Shown in pieces: positions 37,701 through 49,700 of a stretch of 64,000 nucleotides of DNA; the first letter of the stretch is position 1; each line of letters begins with the position of its first letter. The notes beneath the pieces were generated by a model. The model was not told the DNA's origin. It made no database searches and saw only the letters and a program-made list of their open reading frames with translations. Origin of the DNA: Prostheceraeus crozeri (lineage: Eukaryota; Platyhelminthes; Polycladida; Euryleptidae); assembly GCA_907163375.1 (NCBI GenBank), contig CAJQUW010016913.1, positions 231,162 through 295,161 of the forward strand, given 5' to 3'. The position numbers and the translations under genes were made by a program.

Positions 37701-40700
37701 AGATATAAAGTCGACCATTTCCTTTCATCTCATACTATTTTCATGCCAATAAGTTCCATATATGTCAAATAATGACGTTATAGGCCTAATTCAATATGGC
37801 CGCCATAATTACAAAAATCTGCTGTAACCCGAAAATAAATGGTTTTAAGGCCCAATAATGTATTGCGAAGAGATATAAAGTCGACCATTTCCTTTCATTT
37901 GATACTATTTAATGTCAATAAGTTCCATATATGTCAAATAATGACGTTATAGACCTAATTCAATATGGCCGCCATAATTACAAAAATCTACTATAACCCG
38001 AAAATAAATGGTTTTAAGGCCCAATAATGTATTGCGAAGAGATATAAAGTCGACCATTTCCTTTCATCTGATTCTATTTAATGTCAATAAGTTCCATATA
38101 TGTCAAATAATGACGTTATAGGCCTAATTCAATATGGCCGCCATAATTACAAAAATCTGCTGTAACCCGAAAGCAAATTAATTTAATGCTTGGGCTTTTA
38201 TGTGGTGTCAACATGTATTAGTCTTTATTTTCTCCTAGCATATCTAACGCATCTTACATTAATAAATTTAAGACATGGATATCCTACAGATCTCTATCCT
38301 AATGAACCTTTTAGATAGCGCATGCATTTGACTGCATGCAATTTTCAAAAAGCAATTGTTTCAAGGCAGTGAGAAATAAAGTGGGTGGTGATAAGATGAA
38401 ATGTAAATTAAGTCACAAATGCCAACCATTGTAACGAATAAATGGTTCCCGCAAATTTGTTCCATATTTTGAATGGCTGATTGGAACTTTGTCGCACTTC
38501 TCCGATAAGGTGGCAAACTCGCTCGCTTGTTCACTATAGTTTCCCAAAAATGAAACGTGGAATCGACAAAATTGTACTATATAGTTGAATATTGCATGAG
38601 CTGCTGTCGTCACGCTGATACAGACCATTTTTATAATCATGGCGGCCATTTTGAAAGATGACGTCATAATTTGGCAATAGCTCATAGATGATTTTGGTTT
38701 CGAATAACGGGTTTGAATCCATTGCTATTTATAAGAGGAGCCCCACCAGAGTCCATCTTCAGGCGAATGGCATAGATGAAAAGAGTTCACAGGGATGAAG
38801 TTTATCACAGTAGAATGCTATGAAAATATGATAAGACCAGACTACTTCGACAAAATAAAAACAGTAGGATGATGCGAAATCGAAATAAAAGGTCGGAAGA
38901 AAATCAAAGTAACTAGCTGTGACGAGTGAGGAGGCTGATTGTGACTGGGTCTATGTGGGTGAGACTGCTCGCCCCATTGATCAACGTCGGAAAGATGTTT
39001 CTCGCTCTGAATTGGCCCAACACTCAGTTTTTTGCAACCATAATATAGACACTCATAGTATCACTGTCATTGATAGAGAACGAAGATGGAAGAAACGGAT
39101 TGTGAAAGAGTCCTTATGGTCACGTCGTCTCAATTCATCTAATCGAGTGAAGCATTCTTTGAGTGCGGCCTGGGATTTTTGACTTAATTTGTGCCCCTAT
39201 TTTCTGTTTTGTATCTTCACAGCTAGTTACTTTGATTTTCTTCCGTCCTTTTATTTCGATTTCGCATCATCTTACTGTTTTAATTTTGTCAAAGTAGTCT
39301 GGTCTTATCATGTTTTCATAGCATTCTACTGTGATAAACTTCATCCCTGTGAACTCTTTTCATCTATGCCAATTTTGTCATTTCATTCGCCTGAAGATGG
39401 ACTCCGGTGGTGCCCGAAAGTACTCGCAATAAACTGCGTATAAAAACATAGATCTGTTTTGACGGGACTCCTCTGATAAATAGCAATGATTTTGGTGACT
39501 GACATACATTATATCTGTGACATGTATACTTACTTTCCAAAAATACAAGTGCTGAAGGGCTCGTGTTCTTTTTCGCTTGATGGCCGTTCCCGCCGGGTGT
39601 CATCAGATCATACAAAAAGTTGACTTTGTCATGCTATTTTACTTTCCGCTATATGCTTCAGTGACAATTCAGTACTACTCAATGCACAAAATTGAGTAGC
39701 AATCTATAGAATAATAATTTGATTATGTACTGTAAGATTTGCTGATTCTGAATACCTTGACTCTTAATTTAAATTTGTGCATTGATCCATCCGATTGCTT
39801 TACTGAGATTAGAAACGATCAGCTAATCCACCTACTCTGTGATTTATATGACATTTCTATCTGTATTTTTTTTGCGATAAAATAGCAGAGAAAGGATTAG
39901 TGATGTAGACTTTTAGGCACATAGACATAGGCAGGCACACATAGACATAAACACAGACATAGACATAGACACATAGTCAGAAGTATGGTCAGTGTAAAGT
40001 GAGAAAGACAATTTTGTTAAGACTGCTCATGTTTTGTTTGCTAAAAGTGATTCAGTAATTCCGGTCACCATTCAACACAAGTCACTGGCCAGTGCATGAA
40101 ATTGGCTGACATCTCAGTTCAAGTTAAAGGTCAAGTTAACATCTCCTGTCCAACCAGAGACCTGACCAGTCCATGGAAAGCAACACAATCGTCGATTATC
40201 ACTTCCATGATGTGTTATTGTTAAGCAATTATTCCACTTAAATCCCATGCACCTCACAGGGCTACCACGCTGCTCATTGTCAGCGGCTTCGGTTTCCGTG
40301 TTATTTGAGAAATGGGACTAAGCTCATGTACTTTGTCTTGCTGTGATGTAGAAGTGTTGATGATGAATGAGGGCTTTGATGAATGTGTAAGGCACCAGAT
40401 TGTAAAGGAGGGCTCGGAGACAATGAATAGGGGATTGATATAGACCTCAGGCTATTCAATGGATGAAATTGTAAAATGTTACGTTCCTGAGCCCAAAACA
40501 TGAGTCAAGCATTTTGTAGCAGAGCAACTATAACAAGATGCGAAGGATTTCTGTAATCATGCACTCTGATTTATTCTTTTAGTTCTCAGTATATTACTTC
40601 TTAAAGGATAAAGTGAGTAGTAGGAAAGTTTGAAATGTTTCTCTGTCTTGTTGCTTTGCAATGCATGTTGGAATATTTGATGAAATCGACGAGTAATCTG

Positions 40701-43700
40701 CGAGTGCACTTCAGATCTCTTACTGCATGGTCTATATAATCAACTGGAGTTTGTTAGGCTTGTAAACTCGTCATTCTGTGAACATGATAGGTTCAGTGGG
40801 GAGAGATCTTGGTAGAGACTCATTTACAAGGGTTTGTTCCGCAATCGTGTGTATTGTCGTGTATGCGCTATTATCGTGCACAGACACGCATATTCCTCCA
40901 TTTTATCATTACATTGTGTTGTGTAACGGCGACATTGTGAAATGATACTTGTATGGGACTTGTGGGATATTTTTCGCTGTTTATATTGCATCTGTGTGTT
41001 CATTGATACATGTCTCGATTCCCATATTCCAGATACTACTGAATTCAAAGAATCCTTATTTGCAGGAACATCTCAAGCAGGCTTGGGGTCAAGTACTTGT
41101 ACTTCAGTACATTTTCATGGTACTTTGTACTTGTACTTGATTTATTTTCCTTTACATGTACTTGTACTTGGTCAAGTACTTTTGCAAATGTACTTGGAAT
41201 TTCAAGTACTCAAATACTTTTTGGCATTTTAAGAGTTTTCGAGTACTTAACTTGTACTCGTACTTGTACTTAAGTGCAATCGAAGTACTTGATCCCAAGC
41301 CTGATCTCAAGTAAACTTCATGCTCTACTATAACACGCATAATTGATTGAATATTCTAACAAAATTGCGACACATCATAGAGATGAAAATATGTTCTTGC
41401 AAGATTCGTCACTTGAAAGAGGTAATATATTTGATAGAAGCTTGCTAGTAGGCTAGGCCATTTATTTGTCTGCCAAGAGAGTCGTGCAGGGCGATCTACC
41501 ATCTGAATCCGTGTATTCTCATGCTCGCATTTGGAAAAGCACAGGCAGACTAGTAGAATAGCAAGTTTCTTGGAGCAGTGACATTTGCGTGGTTCAGATC
41601 CTGGTTTTTCCCTTTCAATGACTCTCCTGTTCGTGGTTGGATTTGAACCCTCTGCCTGTGGATGCATAGTCCACGTCATTAACCACTGAACCACGGCATC
41701 ACAGCACCCGTCCGATTTTCTCTAGTGATAAGTATGGACACGACTTGGGTAAGAGTTTGCAGGGATTGGTGATCGGTGAGAGAGTGTCCGAATGTTGGTG
41801 CTATCGACGCGTTCATTTCTCATTTGCAGAGTGACTCTGCAGTAAGTATTGTGATGTGACGTCATGTCTTCCTGTATTCCTCGCAGGACTATGGATCTGA
41901 TATCAGTTTGTGCTCAATTTCGTCATTGGAGGATTTTCAGGCGAGTTGTACGAATATGCATCGTGATCAATGAACAACAAAGTCAAATGGTTTTGATTTT
42001 TGACAACGAAGAATATACTTCCTTGTAATCCTTTAGTTCACGTGGATTTTGCACTTCATCAAATGATATTATGATTTCTGTAGTCATATTTTCCCGTTAG
42101 ACACGTGACATACTACTTGATAAGATTCACATGCATATGTACATGTAGTTTGATATTTTGTGCGCATGAATTTGTTTGTTTGCTTATTTTACTTCGATTC
42201 TCTAGGTGCTATGAGCAAGTGATTGAACAGAATGATTCAACAAAGAAGTAAACGGTTGTCATCATTAAGTTTTCAGTACGATGAGCCATCATTTGTCAAG
42301 AGAACACAGTGATGTCACTTGAGTACTGAAAAGGACTTCTCAAAATGTGTGAAGGCAATTTCTCTCTGCATGTCTGCCATCGGCCATGGGTGGCCAACTG
42401 TTTCAAGTCGTAAATATCCTATGGCATGAATCCATGACATCCAAGAATCCATGCTAGATGCTATCGACCAACCTTCGAAGTCTATGGATTCTAGGCATCG
42501 GCATAGACATGAACAAAGCTAACTTATGCATTATTCGGAGGTTTCTACATTCAACTAATGTTCGGTTGAGTTATGGGGTTCTCAGACATACCGGTGTTCG
42601 ACATACGCATTGCTCGTGTATCTCAGTACTCACCTCATGCAGTATGTCAAAGGAAAGGTTCGCTGTATGATGAGCTTTCGCTATAATTGCATTCACACTT
42701 CGATTTTAATTTTCCAGTTATCTGAATATCAGAGACGTATATTTTTCAATTGAAAAACACGTATACAAAATAGAATGAATGAGATGACTGATGACAAGGC
42801 GAATTGAGATATTTACAGAATGACAATAACGTGGAGGTGAGATTAAGTAATGACATTGAAATGCGAGATGACACTGTGAAGAAGGAGAGGACATTTTCAT
42901 TCATATTTAGTAGGTTTAAGCAAGTCATGATATCATCTGTAAAAGTCATGCACCATATTATACTTTAGTGATGAAAAATGTTAAGGTTTGATAAAAACGG
43001 CATATCAAAGCAGATCAGTATATGTATTCAAAATTAATAACGCACGCCAGCATTCGTCTCGCCTACTTATTAAGACGTCCGGAACGATAGGTGATATACA
43101 GCATCTTCAGCAGCATGGCACAAACAACGGCCACACAATGAAATGGATGATCCTAGGGAAAGAAAAGTGCAATCGTACGCGACTAGCATTAGAGGCATTT
43201 CATATCGTCAAAGAAAACAACCTGATGAATGGCTGCATGGGAAACTAAGATTTTTGTCAACAGACCGACCCACCTGTGACAATAGACAGGAAAAATCATC
43301 GCCCCTCACCGTGTTTGCTGACCGCTCATCACAGGAGGCGGGGGAAAATATCCAACGGTGATGTAACTTGACACCCTGCCGGATTGATGGCATCAGAGAA
43401 TCTTCCTAATTGTGAAGTGACAATCTTTCTTTTCATCTTTCTTATAAAAGCTCTTGTTATTCATGCCTTCATCAAATGTGAGAGTCTGACGAAGATTAAA
43501 TCGAAAATTTACTCAACAGAGTATTTTTATTTTATACCCGCAAGGCTATTAGCACAAATCAACTCCATTATTCAAACTCGGGTATGGCCAACGTATTTAG
43601 AAATATATTTAATATGCTTAAGCGAGTCATGATATCATCTGTAAAAGTCATGCACCAGCATACTTTAGTGATGAAAAATGTTAAGGTTTGATAAAAACGG

Positions 43701-46700
43701 CATATCAAAGCAGATGAGTATATGTATTCAAAATTAATAACGCACGCCAGCATTCGTCTCGCCTACTTATTAAGCTCTACTTATTAAGAGGTCCGGAACG
43801 ATAGGTGATATACATGCATGAAACAATGACATCATTAAAAAGTTCAGCAATTCGCATCGTCTTATAAATGAGAAACGTGAAGTTGTCAGATACGTTCCGG
43901 ACCTTGGTTTGCTGTTCGTCTCTCTAATTCGCATTGAACGCTTATCACATTTGCATTATTAGTAGGAAATCATGCAAGTGTTTTTCATCAGTGATTAGGT
44001 ATCAGCATTATTATCACAGTTCATGCGGTCATTTGATCTGCAATAATCTCTATCATATTGAGTTATCATTCGCCTCAAGAAGGAAAGTATTATCATATCA
44101 TTCCGCACGTTCCGGCGATGTCCAGTCCGTCATTCGAATCAAGCAAATCTCTGAGATCTATCCAAGGCGGAACAATCATAAGGAAAAGTCAATGTGATTT
44201 CATTAGTAAATTCATCAATTTGTAAAATCTCCAATGGAAATTTGAATTTTTTGCATGCCTTCAATAGGAAGAAGTAATAATTGAAAGATGACAACATTTG
44301 ATGATTCGTCACAATGACATCGATTACGTAGTCTTCCATCTTACCCCTGTGACCTGAGGACGGTTCGCCACTGTTCGCGCGCATCATCTAAACAAAAACA
44401 CTTCAAACGTGCATGTTCATTCATGAAACTTCAAAATAGATTCGTCTTTGAATCGAGATGAAAGCAGTTAGATTTTCAAACACTCAAACAGTTTTCAGCA
44501 TAAGTATTGTCCGCGAACGTCGAGTCCTTCAACTCTTCAACAGGAAAAGAAACTACCGTTCACAATGATCTCAGAGTTTCCCTTCATTTATTGATTGGTT
44601 ACGATGCAGTTTTGCGTTTCAGAAGTTATGCAGTAGGGCCAGCTGTCACCTCGCATAGTGATATTATTATCCCTGATTATTAGGACCATAGATATCCGCG
44701 ATAGAATCCCTCTCTGCCAAGATTTTCCCTTGGAAACAGCAACAAAGACACAGATAGAAAAAGTGAAAAAAATATCAACATTAGAAAAAGTCAAGGAACA
44801 AGTAAAGAAACATAAACTTGGTTAGACCATCCGACACTCAAAGACACACTATGTACTTCCGGAAGATTTTTTAATAAAATCTCTGATTGCCAGGATGGCG
44901 GATTCTGACTTGTGACTGTAGACTCGCGTCTTGGGAGGAATTTTGTTCCAGAAACTGGTACCAAGGTAGCGCACGGAATTGTAGCCAAATGTGACAGTTC
45001 TGCATTTTGTTTTTTGAAAAACGCTCTTGTGAGATCTCTCGGAGGCTGGATGGAATAATCTCAAAAGAGGAATAGGGGCAAGACCAGAGTACTTCAAGCA
45101 GAACTTTGCAAAGTTACATGCTACAGTGCCTTCTTCTAGCTTTGAGGCATTTACCAGTTCTTGTGACGTGTGGATCGATTTCATCAATCGGTAAAAAGTC
45201 TCATACCAACTCTCCTGCAAGCTACGCACATTCAAAGTTTGGAGAATAGATGCCACCGGAGTCATATAGTCCATCATGGTGTGACGTAGGCATCTTTCAT
45301 AAAGCAATTCCAATTTTCTTTTTGCACTTGACGACGCAAACATAAGAAGGCGTGCATATTCAAAATCAGGGATTCAAAATGTGGGATTATGTAAGTTTGA
45401 ATCAAGCGCCATCGTGTCCCTCTCCCCACATGGCGCTTCAACCGGTTAATGCCATTCAACTTCCACGCTATTTTTCATGTTATTAGCTTTACATGTCCAT
45501 CAAATTTGAAATTGTTAGAGGAGGATTTCAGCTGATAAGCCCGGGATAGAAGAGACGACAATTAATTGCCCGAGGGCAAAAATTGGTTAGTCGTCACGAG
45601 TTATCGTTGCTAATCACGCATAAATCATCCTCTGTTTAAGAGAATACCACTCTTATTTCTAGGCCTGGATAATGTTCCCTAGCGCACTCTATTTGACGCA
45701 TAGATAGTTTTTAAAAATTACCGTTCTCAGACACATTTAATTGTAGATATCTCATTAGATATCTAAGAGATCTGACTTATCCGTGCTAATCTTCATCCAG
45801 TTGTCTTGGTAACGCTCTATTTTTGTAGCATTCAATCGAGCTATTCAGGGCAAGATGTCTATTAAAACCAAATTAAATGGAGCAGTTCCTGTTTAATACA
45901 AAGAAATTTCATTGGCAATTCAATGCATTACAAGAGGGCGGGCACCTGCAATAGACATCAGCAAGTCATATAACGCTTTATAACAATGAATAGAAAAGTC
46001 TAACATTCTTTCATAAAAAACGAAAGTTTCATACCATCCTTTTCCAAAACAGCTGCGGGATGTTTCCTTTTCACTTCTATTTCTGCATTGTTCGCAATTT
46101 CGACATCAATATTCCTTTGCATTAGATTCTCTTTTTCTTCACGATTCTTATCCAAACACTCTGTAAGGGCATGTGATAAGCGTATTCGCTTTGAAACATT
46201 GATTTTCTTGGTATAATGGTCAATAGTCTCTAACTTCTCATGTCCCGTCACAATCTGAATGTCTTGCGGTGGAACCCCTACGTCGGACAACTTCTCATGT
46301 CCCGTCACAATCTGAATGTCTTGCGGTGGAACCCCTACGTCGGACAACTTCTCATGTCCCGTCACAATCTGAATGTCTTGCGGTGGAACCCCTACGTCGG
46401 ACAACTTCTCATGTCCCGTCACAATCTGAATGTCTTGCGGTGGAACCCCTACGTCGGACAACTTCTCATGTCCCGTCACAATCTGAATGTCTTGCAGTGG
46501 AACCCCTACGTCGGACAACTTCTCATGTCCCGTCACAATCTGAATGTCTTGCGGTGGAACCCCTACGTCGGACAACTTCTCATGTCCCGTGACAATCTGA
46601 ATGTCTTGCGGTGGAACCCCTACGTCGGACAACTTCTCATGTCCCGTCACAATCTGAATGTCTTGCGGTGGAACCCCTACGTCGGACAACTTCTCATGTC

Positions 46701-49700
46701 TCGTCACAATCTGAATGTCTTGCGGTGGAACCCCTACGTCGGACAACTTCTCATGTCCCGTGACAATCTGAATGTCTTGCGGTGGAACCCCTACGTCGGA
46801 CAACTTCTCATGTCCCGTCACAATCTGAATGTCTTGCGGTGGAACCCCTACGTCGGACAACTTCTCATGTCTCGTCACAATCTGAATGTCTTGCGGTGGA
46901 ACCCCTACGTCGGACAACTTCTCATGTCCCGTCACAATCTGAATGTCTTGCGGTGGAACCCCTACGTCGGTCAACGACGTAACAACAGAAGATCGTATAC
47001 AATGATTAGTATATTTCATTGATAGCGAAGCATCTTTCGAGATGTTTTTCATCTCAATTTTTGTAGCATTAACATCTTGCCTTCATGGCAGGGAAATTAA
47101 CCTAGATAGAACTTTATCTGGATATTGAAATTGCATTACAAATAAGAGTAGGATAGCTATGCGATTCTCTGGGATATAGAGAGGGAAATTATTTGATGAA
47201 TCCCCGAGGACTCTAGCCCAAGGGATATTATTCGCGAGCTATGTCAGAGAATCGCATAGCCATCCTCTATCCGTTATAAAGTATGTCAGATTATTAGGAC
47301 CATAGATATCCGCGATAGAATCCCTATCTACCAAGATTTTCCCTGGGAACAAATTTTATCAGATATAGAAGTGATTCTAAAATGCGATTCTACAACTATG
47401 TAATAATCTGGTATACTTTACATCCCAGAGAATCAATAGCCATCCTCTATTCATTACAGAGAAAATATAGCACTGCTTTCAAATGGCAAACATACTTCAA
47501 ATCAGATAGAATACTCTATTCTCTATTCTCAAGCCTTACGAAAATAAAGTAATCAAACCTTCGGTCTTCGTGCTTTATCCTCTTAAACTATTCGAAATAA
47601 GTACTCTCTAATATGGCATAACGCGAGGGATGGGCAGATAACAAAGAAAGGAAAAGTTATGTTCTCTTGTTCCTTGAAATAATTGATTATCTAGGACTTC
47701 ATCACTATCTTGGTAGTCTCTGGCTAATCACAGTTTGCTGATAGACTTCTATGATTTGCTCTACATGGGTCAAGTTAACTGCGGCAGAAAAAGTCATCTT
47801 TCTGATCCTGTTGGAATGGAAAGTCAATCCCCCCGGCAGTTTCACATATGAGAGATACATTCCCACCCCCTTACAAGATGAAAACTACGCATGACATGAG
47901 GAGGATGACCATGGGGAGATGTAGGGCTCCTAGAAAAGCGTTATTGAAAGTACTGAGCAGGCTGTGTGATGCTAAATAAATTACTTTAAAGGTTTCTTAC
48001 AACCATCTCCTTCTTACAGCCTCTTTTCCACAAGAAGAAACCTTCCATTGGTTCCCAAATTGACTTAGCTGAGGCCTTCAATGACCAGCGTGATGCGTCC
48101 CCGGTCTCCAAATCTCGGAATAACTCAACGAAGAAGAAAGCCTCCGCATGTGCTGCACGAATTGAAAGAAAGACTGATCCTCCTATGAACGGATTCATGG
48201 CCAGTTCGCAGTCGGTTTCTACACTAGAAGATGAGAATCGAAGTAAGTGAACAGAAACAGCAGAGGAAAGATGTCTTCAATGATTTTGCGGCTTTTTTAG
48301 TTTTTCTATTGGTCCAAAAACCTTTCATAAGTGACACCCATAATCACTTAATGAATAAGCCAAATCAAGCATGCAATCACAACACCACACATCTCATGCA
48401 GACTGAACAACAGTCGTAATCACAGAGTAGGACAGTTAGGTATCTATCAGTTAGTTAGTTAGTGAACAGTTAGTTAGTTTATCAGTATTAAATATATCTC
48501 CAATGTGCATGCAGTTTCGACTTTATTAAATGAACTCGAGTCACCCACAGTTGAGCATGCATGTGAGATATGCATATTTTAGGAGTTTTGAAGAAGTTAC
48601 TACGGAATTGATTGGTCATCTTAGAACTGCAGAAGGAATGATGATATTTTACTATGTATAGATCCTCCATGTCATGAAAAACGGGGAGGTGTAATGTTTG
48701 TTAAATTCGAAGGTTCTATATGTATCATAGAAATTAACAGTACCATAGAAAGTCCTAGAATGGAAATTGCATGAAAATTATGGCACACGCCGGGGGAACT
48801 TAGTTGGGGCAAAAAGCAAATTTTGCGAGCTGGCTTTCCTGTTTTCTGATTGGCATTTTCAATTATCAAGTCAATTTGTGATGTGGATTGTTGCCTCTTG
48901 TCCAAAGATCATGTACTCAAAAGCAATAATGAATTTACAAAATACTGCAGCAACAGGATGACAAAGAAGGAAATCCTTTTAAACGTTCTGTACGTTCATC
49001 ATTTTGAAATATCGCTCCTATAATCAATCAAGAGTATAATCAGACAATAAAGTCTTATTATTTTATTATTATTATATAAAGTGCAGGCAATAAAGTCCTT
49101 ATTTTTATGCTTCAATCCGAATCATTCTAAGGCAATTTATTTTTTATGATTATTGTATGAGAAGATCATTTTTCACTCCTGAGCGCTTTCGCGGCTTCTA
49201 TTCATGAGGAATACGACCGTACACTGTAAAGTCTAGGGCACGAAATTTAGGCATCAATTCTAACCAACACAAGGTACGAGTAGGTACTAAGTTTATAGTG
49301 CCGAGTTCGTGCCCGGTTGGTTTTTCCTTCGATTTCATTGGATAAACAAATATTTGGTTTGGTGCCTACTAGTGCCTACTGGTGGCTCGAGGCACTAGAA
49401 AGGTAACTAGGCGCTAACTGACACGAAATTTCGGCTTCGTGCCTAAGTGAGTACCCTACAGTTTACAGTGTACTAACAATGACTGTACAGAGATGAAATA
49501 ATTTTGACAGAAAGTGACAAATACAACGAATAATCAATAGACAAAGACATCCTGAAGCCATCTGGCCTTAAAGAAGCAATCGTTGCTAATTAGCGACCAC
49601 CAACTCGATCACATACTTATGCGAATCCGGATTCTCTACCATAGCAATGATTAAAAGCAAACAAAGAGCTCGTTCGATGTTGGAGCATAACTTTCGCTGC

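Larger units (their letters stand above)
36641..39601. mobile_element. 3-kb TIR element containing a satellite and a nested insertion
   Basis: Left end acacccggcgagaacggcc and right end, inverted, acacccggcgggaacggcc. The inverted arms continue through tttggaaagta, gtcagtcaccaaaatcat and agctattgccaaat. atca lies on both outer sides (36637-36640 and 39602-39605). The middle holds a 168-bp tandem array and a Penelope-like insertion. There is no transposase. The layout (inverted ends around a satellite core) is known from non-autonomous elements of molluscs and other marine animals. Confidence 0.75.

Noticed and set aside
46240-47022. 260-codon + strand ORF ([19 protein letters not shown] repeated)
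   Set aside because: Shadow of the 57-bp repeat. The minus strand carries the recombinase motifs before and after the array.
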